The position numbers and the translations under genes are program-made. A DNA stretch of 30,457 bases from an uncultured Prevotella sp. (GTDB lineage Bacteria > Bacteroidota > Bacteroidia > Bacteroidales > Bacteroidaceae). The stretch's first letter is position 1. Each line of letters opens with the position of its first letter. The stretch spans positions 1-30,457 of the forward strand of contig UQQN01000017.1 of the NCBI GenBank assembly GCA_900543155.1, in the 5' to 3' direction. Under the pieces are notes generated by a model. That model ran no database searches. It saw nothing but the letters and a program-made list of their open reading frames with translations, and was not told the DNA's origin. Shown piece after piece: positions 15,827 to 22,785 of this stretch.

Positions 15827-16933
15827 TTACATATATTCCTTTGCCTCGCATTCCCCCCTAAGCACCGAAAGAGCGTTGAGGGCGAGGGCTTGCATTTCGT
15901 CTTCACCTGGAAAGATGTGAACAGGGGCAATGAATTGTACGCGACGCATAATGCCTTGCGTGATATAGTCGCAATATGCCACGCCCCCTGTAAGCAAAAT
16001 GGCATCTACCTCGCCACAAAGCACAGCACTTTGGGCTGCAATCGCCTTTGCTATGTGATAAATCATGGCGTCGATGAGCAAACGGGCATGTTCGTCGCCC
16101 TGTTCTATCATCTGCATAATGCGCAAAATGTCGGTAGTGCCAAGGTGAGCCATCAATCCTGCCTGTCCTGTTACACGTTTTTTGAGTTGCTCTTCGGTAT
16201 AACGTCCGCTATAACAAAGGTGAATAAGATCGGCAGCAGGCAAGGTGCCCGCACGCTCTGGCGAGAAGGGACCTTCGCCATCGAGTCCGTTATTTGTGTC
16301 TACGGCACGGCCTTTTTGATGGGCTGCTACGGTGATGCCTCCCCCTAAATGGGCAACAATAAGGTTGAGATTTTCATAACGACTGCCTATTTCCTTGGCA
16401 TAGCGATGTGCAATAGCTCGCTGGTTCAGCGCATGCCAAATAGAAAGGCGTGGCATTAGGGGCGAACCACTGATGCGTGCTTCGGGCAACAACTCGTCTA
16501 CGGTAACAGGGTCGGCAATAAAAGCCGGACAAGAACCTCCAGGTTGCATATTAGCCAATTCGTATGCAATGATACACCCTAAGTTGCAAGCATGCTTACG
16601 CATGGCAGAATAGGTTTCGTGACACATTTTTTCGTTCACCCTATACACCCCACTGGCAATAGGCTTAATGAGTCCGCCACGCCCTATAATGGCATCGAAG
16701 GCAAAAGGAATATGGTTATCCTTCAGCCAATCGAGCACCAATTGACGTCTGAAATCGCGTTGATCTTCAATACATTGAAATAGGCTAAGTTCCTCATCGC
16801 TATGACGAATAGTGCTTACGCAAAGTGGATTTTCGCCTACATACACTGCCACTTTGGTTGATGTAGAGCCAGGGTTTATTACAAGTATGCTATGTTCGTT
16901 GCTTGTTGCAGTGGTGGATGCAGAGTGTTGCAT
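15827..16933 (-). CDS. buk: Butyrate kinase (ASKHA acyl kinase)
   Basis: Makes ATP from acyl-phosphate, releasing butyrate or a branched short-chain acid. Seen in 368 residues: the phosphate-1 motif ILVINPGSTSTKVAVY (16-31), the IIGRGGLIKPIASGVY segment, HLGGGITVAAHQKGRAVDTNN with the central active-site histidine, and the adenosine motif ILLTGGVAYC. Length matches butyrate kinases (about 355). It lies 83 bp downstream of ptb in the same direction, so the two form the standard acyl-CoA to acid pathway. In Bacteroidales this pair often serves butyrate, isobutyrate or isovalerate formation; the true substrate is unknown. Confidence 0.92.
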   Translation of the reverse strand: MQHSASTTATSNEHSILVINPGSTSTKVAVYVGENPLCVSTIRHSDEELSLFQCIEDQRDFRRQLVLDWLKDNHIPFAFDAIIGRGGLIKPIASGVYRVNEKMCHETYSAMRKHACNLGCIIAYELANMQPGGSCPAFIADPVTVDELLPEARISGSPLMPRLSIWHALNQRAIAHRYAKEIGSRYENLNLIVAHLGGGITVAAHQKGRAVDTNNGLDGEGPFSPERAGTLPAADLIHLCYSGRYTEEQLKKRVTGQAGLMAHLGTTDILRIMQMIEQGDEHARLLIDAMIYHIAKAIAAQSAVLCGEVDAILLTGGVAYCDYITQGIMRRVQFIAPVHIFPGEDEMQALALNALSVLRGECEAKEYM

Positions 16934-17016
16934 GATTTTGGGGTGAAAAGTCTATGATTGTGCTGTATTTATTAGGGGTGGTGCTATATAGAATTGATTT
17001 ACAAAATAAAAAGCTA

Positions 17017-17925
17017 TTAGCAACTCATTGTGGCAAGTGCCAAACTGTGGTATTTCGCATCGGCACAGTCGCCACGCGAGGGTAACACCACTGGTGCCAA
17101 CGTGCCTTGCAGTGTGCCTGCTACTTGGGCTGAGGCAAAGAGAGGAAGTGCCTTATAAAAAAGATTCGCAGCCTCAATATCGGGCATTACCAATGCGTCG
17201 GCTTCGCCACCAAGCACAGAACGTATGCCTTTTATGCGCAAAGCCATTGCATCGCATGCTGTACGTAGGTCGAGTGGACCATCTACAATTAAACGTCCCC
17301 ATTCGCCCGAAGCTGCACGTTGACAAATTTCGCCATAACCCATCGTATGTGGAAACTTCTCGCTCACTGTTTCGGCACAGTGTAGAAGTGCCACACGGGG
17401 TTGTTCTATGCCAAAGGCATGGAGCATACGTGCAAGATATGCCACTTGCTGTGTACGCTGTTCTTGTATGGGATAGGGAATAACTGCTGCATCCGTGAAA
17501 AACAACAGTTTGTGATAAGCAGGAATTTGTGCCATGGCAATGTGTGTCAACACTTGTCCACGTGGCAATATGCCCCACTCTTTGTTAAGCACAGCGCGTA
17601 GCAAGGTGTCGGTGTGCAAAAGTCCTTTCATAAGCACATCAGCCTCGCCATTACGCACCATCGTGACTGCACGTTCAGCAGCTTCAACGTCTGAGTCTGC
17701 TTCAACAAAATGCACCTTTTCGTCTGTGTATTGTGCCACCCAGGGCTGTTGTTTTACCTTTGCACAGTCGCCTACGAACCATGCTTCGGCAAATCCGTGG
17801 TCTACAGCACGCATCACAGCCTCAGCCGTACTGGCATCAGAGCCACACACCACGGCTAAGCGAAAGGTACGGTGTAATTGTTTAAGATGTTCAGTTAAAT
17901 CGTTGAATGATAATATGGGTTGCAT
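17017..17925 (-). CDS. ptb: Phosphate butyryltransferase
   Basis: Exchanges CoA for phosphate on butyryl-CoA or a related acyl-CoA, feeding butyrate kinase. Seen in 302 residues: a phosphate acetyl/butyryltransferase (PTA/PTB) fold with VVCGSDASTAEAVMRAV, ADVLMKGLLHTDTLLRAVL, FFTDAAVIPYPIQEQR, VALLHCAETVSEKFPHT and IVDGPLDLRTACD. The open frame runs 30 codons further upstream, but the ATG at 17925 is preceded by a near-perfect AGGAGGA Shine-Dalgarno and begins the domain, so it is chosen. A TACATTTG box on the minus strand (18005-18012) is a likely -7 element. Forms an operon with buk. Confidence 0.92.
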   Translation of the reverse strand: MQPILSFNDLTEHLKQLHRTFRLAVVCGSDASTAEAVMRAVDHGFAEAWFVGDCAKVKQQPWVAQYTDEKVHFVEADSDVEAAERAVTMVRNGEADVLMKGLLHTDTLLRAVLNKEWGILPRGQVLTHIAMAQIPAYHKLLFFTDAAVIPYPIQEQRTQQVAYLARMLHAFGIEQPRVALLHCAETVSEKFPHTMGYGEICQRAASGEWGRLIVDGPLDLRTACDAMALRIKGIRSVLGGEADALVMPDIEAANLFYKALPLFASAQVAGTLQGTLAPVVLPSRGDCADAKYHSLALATMSC

Positions 17926-17938
17926 AGTGTTCCTCCTG
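17926..17938 (-). promoter_or_regulatory. Strong Shine-Dalgarno of ptb
   Basis: On the minus strand the bases before the ATG read CAGGAGGAACACT, an AGGAGGA element about 5-6 nt from the start. It fixes the start of ptb and is unlike all the other genes of this window. Confidence 0.7.
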
Positions 17939-18117
17939 TTTTTTGTAAAGCCCGCCTTGTTTGTGATAAGTAAATAAAATACATGGGGCAGCGCTTTCCG
18001 TCGGCAAATGTACAAATAACGTGCTAATTATTGCACACTTTTGTCGTTTTTATGCAATAATAGGCCTTATTTGTGGTGTTTTAGGGCGATGAGCACGAGT
18101 TTTTCAGAAGAATTTGC

Positions 18118-18125
18118 TACTTTTG
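18118..18125 (+). promoter_or_regulatory. -7 element before tRNA-Arg
   Basis: TACTTTTG matches TAnnTTTG, 23 bp upstream of the tRNA. No clear TTTG is found 19 bp further up. Confidence 0.45.
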
Positions 18126-18148
18126 CTCATGCAAACTCAATGGCACAT

Positions 18149-18220
18149 GCCCTCGTAGTTCAATGGATAGAACACCGCTCTCCTAAAGCAGTGATCTGAG
18201 TTCGATTCTCAGCGGGGGTA
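18149..18220 (+). tRNA. tRNA-Arg (anticodon CCT)
   Basis: A 72-nt cloverleaf: acceptor GCCCTCG with CGGGGGT (including wobbles at 1-72 and 5-68), D stem GTTC/GAAC, anticodon loop CTCCTAA (CCT, reads AGG), T stem CTGAG/CTCAG with loop TTCGATT, discriminator A. CCA is not encoded. The anticodon stem CCGCT/AGCAG has one C-A mismatch (28-42). A-box and T-loop consensus are intact, so it is probably functional. Confidence 0.93.
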
Positions 18221-18236
18221 CTATTGGGCAAAGGCA

Positions 18237-18418
18237 GGGTGGTTCTAATTATTCTGAAAAGTTGATTTATGCCCTAACGTATGTGTGTGTGGAGGGGAGT
18301 GAACGAAAGTGCATAGCGAGCTATGTGACTGAGCAAACTGATGTCAAGACACATGCAAGAGGGTGCAAAGCGTCTAGCAGAATTTTAGAAATTTAAAATC
18401 ATTTTTTTAGAACTACCC
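18237..18418. mobile_element. 182-bp MITE-like element
   Basis: Bounded by 12-bp imperfect inverted ends, GGGTGGTTCTAA and TTAGAACTACCC (one mismatch). It holds no ORF, and has an internal CATAGC/GCTATG hairpin (18312-18325). One end (18383-18418) is repeated at 12280-12316. I see no certain target-site duplication. It sits between the tRNA and mutS. Confidence 0.55.
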
Positions 18419-18428
18419 AGCGTTAGGT

Positions 18429-18489
18429 TAGGAGGTTAAAAAGGTTACTAAAGTTGCGAATAGGCAAGAAGTTACTTTTTAACCTCCTA
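18429..18489. repeat. 15-bp inverted repeat upstream of mutS
   Basis: TAGGAGGTTAAAAAG (18429-18443) and its exact complement at 18475-18489 enclose a 31-nt loop. It lies 87 bp before the mutS start. It could be a protein-binding palindrome or a leader hairpin; there is no T run typical of a terminator. Confidence 0.65.
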
Positions 18490-18575
18490 AATCAATAACC
18501 CCTAACACGCCTAATTTTTCCAACCCCTTATTATCCCCCCAATATCCCTTTAACCCAATAATCCCTTATAAAGAA

Positions 18576-21185
18576 ATGGCAGAGAATCTTACCCCTATGA
18601 TGAAGCAGTTTTACGACCTCAAGGCAAAAAATCCTGATGCCGTGCTGCTGTTTCGCTGCGGTGACTTTTACGAAACCTACGATGCGGATGCTGTAACCGC
18701 CTCGCAGGTATTAGGCATTACCTTAACACGCCGCAACAACAAGGGACAGGCTGCTGCAACCGAGATGGCGGGCTTTCCGCACCACGCGCTCGACACCTAT
18801 TTGCCCCGACTTATCCGTGCAGGTTATCGTGTGGCGATTTGCGACCAACTCGAAGACCCTAAACTTGCCAAAAAGTTAGTTAAACGTGGCATCACAGAGT
18901 TAGTTACTCCTGGTGTGGCTATGACCGACAATGTGCTCAACGCACGCGAAAACAACTTCTTAGCTGCCGTACACTTCGGTGCTTCGGCGGTGGGCATTGC
19001 CTTTCTCGACATTTCTACGGGTGAGTTTCTCGTGGCAGAAGGTACTGCCGAATATGTAGACAAACTGTTGGCAGGTTTTGCGCCAAAAGAGGTATTGGTG
19101 CAACACGGTTTGCGCGGACGTTATGAGGGACTTTATGGCAACAAGGGCTTTGTGTTCGAGCTCGACGATTGGGCATTTACCCCACAAACTGCCCACGAAC
19201 GTCTTACCAAGCACTTTCAAGTAAAAAACCTCAAAGGCTTTGGCGTTGACCACCTTAAAGATGGCTTAGTGGCTGCAGGTGCCATTATGTGTTACTTGGA
19301 AATGACCAAGCACACCCAAACCTCGCATATCACGTCACTACGACGCATTGAGGAAGATCACTACGTGCGCCTCGATCGCTTCACCACACGCAACCTCGAA
19401 CTCACACAACCTATGGCAGAAGGGGGCACCTCGTTGCTTAAAGTAATGGACCGCACCCTCACGCCTATGGGCGCACGCATGATGCATCGTTGGCTCATCT
19501 TCCCCCTGCGTGAAGTAAAAGCCATTGAAGACAGACAAGATGGTGTAGAACACTTTTTCCGTCATCCCGACTTCCGCGAGTTGTGCGAAATGGAACTGCC
19601 CAAAATTGGCGATATGGAGCGCATTGTGAGTCGTGTGGCTGTGGGACGCGTTAATCCACGCGAATTGCAACAACTGCGTGCAGCACTCGAAAGCACAGCT
19701 CTACTTAAATATGCTTGCGCACATGCTGAATGCCTTGCGATTAAACAAATTGCAGAACGACTGGATGCACTCACTCCCTTGCGCGACAGCATTAAGCATA
19801 CCATTTGCCTTGATCCGCCCATACTCGTAAATAAAGGTGGCGTCATTGCCGATGGTGTGAACGAGGAACTAGACGATTTGCGCCACATTTCAACTTCGAG
19901 CAAAGACTATTTGCTAAAAATTCAGCAACGCGAAAGTGACGCTACGGGCATCCCCAGCCTTAAAATTGGCTTCAACAATGTGTTTGGCTACTACATCGAA
20001 GTGCGCAACACGTATAAAGACAAGGTGCCCGAAACGTGGATTAGAAAGCAAACTTTGGCACAAGCCGAGCGCTATATTACACAGGAACTGAAGGAGTATG
20101 AAGACAAAATTTTAGGGGCAGAAGATCGCATTGCCGAACTTGAAGTGCAACTCTATGCTGAGTTGGTGCGCGAGGTGGCACGCTATGTCACCCAGCTGCA
20201 AACCGATGCCGCAGCATTAAGCCAACTCGATTGTTTGCAGAGTTTGGCTTGTGTGGCACGCGAACGTCAATACGTGCGTCCTGTGGTTGACAATAGTTTG
20301 ACGCTCGACATACGCGAAGGCAGACATCCTGTAATCGAAACCCTTATGCCTCCGGGCGAGGAATACGTGTCGAACTCGGTAGAATTAGACACCAAGAAAC
20401 AGCAAATTATCATTGTCACAGGTCCTAACATGGCGGGTAAGAGTGCCTTGCTGCGTCAAACCGCATTGATTACCCTTTTGGCACAAATCGGGTCGTTTGT
20501 TCCTGCCGAATCTGCCCACATTGGCGTGGTCGACAAAATTTTTACCCGTGTTGGTGCAAGCGACAACATCTCGGTAGGCGAAAGTACGTTTATGGTTGAA
20601 ATGAGCGAAGCCTCAAACATCATGAACAACCTTACGGAGCGCTCTTTGGTACTCTTTGATGAGTTGGGACGTGGCACATCTACCTACGACGGCATCTCCA
20701 TTGCTTGGGCTATTGTGGAGTATATCCACGAAAATCCTAAAGCACACGCTCGCACACTCTTTGCTACGCACTATCATGAGTTGAACGAAATGGAAAAACT
20801 CTTCCCCCGCATCAAAAACTGGAATGTGTCGGTGCGCGAAGTGAATGGTCGTGTGGTATTTTTGCGAAAATTGCAACGCGGAGGGTCAGAACACTCGTTT
20901 GGTATTCATGTGGCTCGTTTGGCAGGTATGCCACAAAGCATTGTGAAACGTGCCGAAAGCATTCTTGCCGATCTTGAAAAGGCAGGTGCTCAAGCAGGAA
21001 CAAGTGTGCCTCGTGCCGAAAGCAACACGCAACGCGAAGAGGGCATGCAGCTCAGTTTCTTCCAACTCGATGACCCCGTACTCAGTCAAATTCGTGACAC
21101 ATTGCTGAATCTTGATGTAAACAACCTTACGCCACTCGAGGCTCTTAACAAACTCAACGACATCAAACGCATTTTGAAAGGATAA
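18576..21185 (+). CDS. mutS: DNA mismatch repair protein MutS
   Basis: Recognises mispaired bases and starts mismatch repair with MutL. Seen in 869 residues: the mismatch-binding motif FYE at 31-33 within FRCGDFYETYD; connector, core and clamp regions; Walker A GPNMAGKS (616-623); the SVGESTFMVEMSEAS signature; Walker B with D695-E696 in LVLFDELGRGTSTYDG; and the ATHYHEL motif. The C-terminus keeps a helix-turn-helix dimer region and a short tail. Length is normal for MutS1, and the FYE motif separates it from MutS2. It starts at ATG 18576 after an AT-rich leader with the palindrome at 18429-18489. Confidence 0.97.
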   Translation: MAENLTPMMKQFYDLKAKNPDAVLLFRCGDFYETYDADAVTASQVLGITLTRRNNKGQAAATEMAGFPHHALDTYLPRLIRAGYRVAICDQLEDPKLAKKLVKRGITELVTPGVAMTDNVLNARENNFLAAVHFGASAVGIAFLDISTGEFLVAEGTAEYVDKLLAGFAPKEVLVQHGLRGRYEGLYGNKGFVFELDDWAFTPQTAHERLTKHFQVKNLKGFGVDHLKDGLVAAGAIMCYLEMTKHTQTSHITSLRRIEEDHYVRLDRFTTRNLELTQPMAEGGTSLLKVMDRTLTPMGARMMHRWLIFPLREVKAIEDRQDGVEHFFRHPDFRELCEMELPKIGDMERIVSRVAVGRVNPRELQQLRAALESTALLKYACAHAECLAIKQIAERLDALTPLRDSIKHTICLDPPILVNKGGVIADGVNEELDDLRHISTSSKDYLLKIQQRESDATGIPSLKIGFNNVFGYYIEVRNTYKDKVPETWIRKQTLAQAERYITQELKEYEDKILGAEDRIAELEVQLYAELVREVARYVTQLQTDAAALSQLDCLQSLACVARERQYVRPVVDNSLTLDIREGRHPVIETLMPPGEEYVSNSVELDTKKQQIIIVTGPNMAGKSALLRQTALITLLAQIGSFVPAESAHIGVVDKIFTRVGASDNISVGESTFMVEMSEASNIMNNLTERSLVLFDELGRGTSTYDGISIAWAIVEYIHENPKAHARTLFATHYHELNEMEKLFPRIKNWNVSVREVNGRVVFLRKLQRGGSEHSFGIHVARLAGMPQSIVKRAESILADLEKAGAQAGTSVPRAESNTQREEGMQLSFFQLDDPVLSQIRDTLLNLDVNNLTPLEALNKLNDIKRILKG

Positions 21186-21267
21186 TTTTTCATCTTTCGC
21201 TGCACATGGTCTGTGCTGTACGTAAGATTTTCATGTCCTTCTGCCTCCGCTCTGAATTTGCTCTGAA

Positions 21268-21330
21268 ATTGCTAATTCTCCGCAAGTTCTCTGCTAAATC
21301 TCTGCTTTATAGCGAAGAACAAGCAGAGAA
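21268..21330. repeat. Hairpin downstream of mutS
   Basis: TCTCTGCTT at 21300-21308 pairs with AAGCAGAGA at 21321-21329 around a 12-nt loop. No T run follows. It may mark the mutS mRNA 3' end. Confidence 0.4.
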
Positions 21331-21349
21331 ATGCAACCCCATAGCGTAA

Positions 21350-21482
21350 GGTGTTCAAAATCCATAATATTTTTCGGCGTGGTTTTGCATCCAATAATTC
21401 AGCCCGTGCATATTGTTGCAGAATATGATGGTAAAATAGCCACAAAATCGTGCAGAAAAAATATTACGTATTTTGAATACCC
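21350..21482. mobile_element. Palindromic MITE-like repeat, copy 1
   Basis: Left arm GGTGTTCAAAATCC and following AATATTTTT/GGTTTTG segments recur inverted at the right end (21437-21482), giving imperfect inverted repeats of about 45 bp around a short centre. A third, directly oriented arm is at 30297-30340. No coding capacity; the 66-codon frame across it is not convincing. It sits at the left edge of the AT-rich accessory locus. Confidence 0.6.
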
Positions 21483-21621
21483 TACCCCTTGGGAAAAGCA
21501 AGCCAATTTTTCGAAGAAACTTGCGCCATAAATATATAAACTTGGGGGAATCAAAATGACGCATGATAGGTATGAAATATTATTGAGTTTCAACTATTTA
21601 TAGAACTCCAGAATACAAAAA

Positions 21622-22263
21622 CTATTGAATCCTGAAGGATAAATACCTTATTTTACCCCCCCCATTTTCTTGTATATCGCCTTCAGAAATCTCTTTGTTT
21701 TTTTCCTTTACGCTGAATTTGATGCCTTTATCTAAACCAGCTCTATAACAAAGATTATCTTTTCCACCATGAGAGAGTTTGTGCACATTAAGCACCTCGT
21801 TTTCGATAAAAGCCTCACATGAGAAAGTATCGCCCACATCCAATTGTGAATTTTTGCTCTCCACCACAACGAACCTACGATTTCCTAAATAGCGAAACAC
21901 ACATTGGCGATTGGGCAACCATTTCACAATAATTTCATCGTCAGGGTCTAAATCTTCGGCATAGCACCCTGAGCCAAAGAATAGTTCACTTTGGTATTTA
22001 CCTTTTTTGTTACGTCGTTCACATTGTCTGCAAAAAAGTTTGTAGCTTTTATAGCTAATAGCCTCAGCTATAAGGTCTAATGTATGCATGCTTGGATTGC
22101 ATTGTTGGTCAGTGACAACGCCCCAAAGTCTTTTCAGCGTAGTAGGGCTTATCGTTTCATGTGTCTTATTAAAGATAATTTCGCTAAGAGCCACAAAATC
22201 ACGATGTTGGTTCATCTTCAACCCTGTGGCAAACTTCACTTCTTTAAGTAATTCTTCTTGCAT
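21622..22263 (-). CDS. Bacteroidales-type putative HTH regulator
   Basis: 213 residues, not a named family. N-terminal part (about 21-80): LSEIIFNKTHETISPTTLKRLWG, then NPSMHTLDLIAEAISYKSY. The ISPTTLKRLWG motif followed by a TLDLIA segment is common in Bacteroidetes proteins and looks like a helix-turn-helix, with a cysteine-containing FCRQCERR (77-84). C-terminal part (about 105-180): a beta-rich module (DDEIIVKWLPNRQCVFRYLG, then VGDTFSCEAFIENEVLNVHKL), which I recall as recurrent in Bacteroidales hypotheticals. A run of eight G near the C-terminus (21656-21663) lies in the coding strand. Divergent from the 857-residue gene, so a regulatory link is inferred, not shown. Minus-strand -7 box TAATTTTG at 22328-22335. 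Confidence 0.7.
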   Translation of the reverse strand: MQEELLKEVKFATGLKMNQHRDFVALSEIIFNKTHETISPTTLKRLWGVVTDQQCNPSMHTLDLIAEAISYKSYKLFCRQCERRNKKGKYQSELFFGSGCYAEDLDPDDEIIVKWLPNRQCVFRYLGNRRFVVVESKNSQLDVGDTFSCEAFIENEVLNVHKLSHGGKDNLCYRAGLDKGIKFSVKEKNKEISEGDIQENGGGKIRYLSFRIQ

Positions 22264-22327
22264 ATTTTTCCAGTTAAAGGATAGTTTTTATCGCAGCCTT
22301 TAGAAAAGGCTTGTACTATTTTCGATG

Positions 22328-22335
22328 CAAAATTA
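22328..22335 (-). promoter_or_regulatory. -7 element for the putative regulator
   Basis: CAAAATTA on plus, read TAATTTTG on minus, about 65 bp before the regulator start. No clear -33 partner. Confidence 0.4.
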
Positions 22336-22409
22336 AACAAATTAAATAGGAAATAAGAACCTTTCTTAAATAGGAAAAAAAGGACAAGGAAAAAGTTTAA
22401 AGAATGCTA

Positions 22410-22417
22410 TATATTTG
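22410..22417 (+). promoter_or_regulatory. -7 element for the small ORF / exported protein unit
   Basis: TATATTTG fits TAnnTTTG, 48 bp before the small ORF at 22466. The -33 partner is unclear. Confidence 0.4.
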
Positions 22418-22465
22418 CATACGTTCATTGAATCAAAATTAAAAAACAATTAAATACTCATTGCT

Positions 22466-22546
22466 ATGTCAAAAAACAAAATTGAAGATCAAGCAGTTTT
22501 TGGCTGTTATTCTCATCCACCCCGTGACGACTATTTGCTCTTGTAG
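22466..22546 (+). CDS. Small ORF, 26 residues
   Basis: ATG at 22466 to TAG at 22546. The product begins MSKNKIEDQAVFGCYSHPPR and ends with an acidic-aromatic, leucine-rich tail. It lies 48 bp after a consensus -7 box, in the position of a first gene of the transcript. A further open stretch in another frame (22537-22623, ending TAA; VAEVKGVKGYKSC...) follows directly, so the ORF might be the front half of a frameshifted 50-residue gene. I do not recognise it. Confidence 0.3.
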   Translation: MSKNKIEDQAVFGCYSHPPRDDYLLL

Positions 22547-22785
22547 CTGAAGTGAAAGGTGTTAAGGGCTACAAATCATGTATATCTCATAAATGGTGTG
22601 CCTCTCTCATCATTCGTCAGTAATGTCAATAGTTTCTCTCTTTTTCCTTAATTGAATAAGGGCGATCAAAGAAAAATAGTAAGAAACGAATCAAATAACA
22701 TAAAAGATGGTTTAGCTAAGCTGTAAAATATTTTCACCCCGCTTGCTTTCCATCCTTAAATGTCCAATCAAACAACAAGAAAAAA
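22547..22785. other. Non-coding leader before the exported protein gene
   Basis: Apart from the short open stretch to 22623, this AT-rich stretch holds no convincing gene, no intrinsic terminator and no clear promoter. The exported-protein gene may therefore be transcribed from the box at 22410-22417. Confidence 0.4.

Noticed and set aside
17926..18015. 30-codon N-terminal extension of ptb
   Set aside because: The ATG at 17925 has a strong Shine-Dalgarno and matches the family start.
21331..21531. 66-codon frame in the mutS downstream region
   Set aside because: It runs through the palindromic repeat and has no supporting features.
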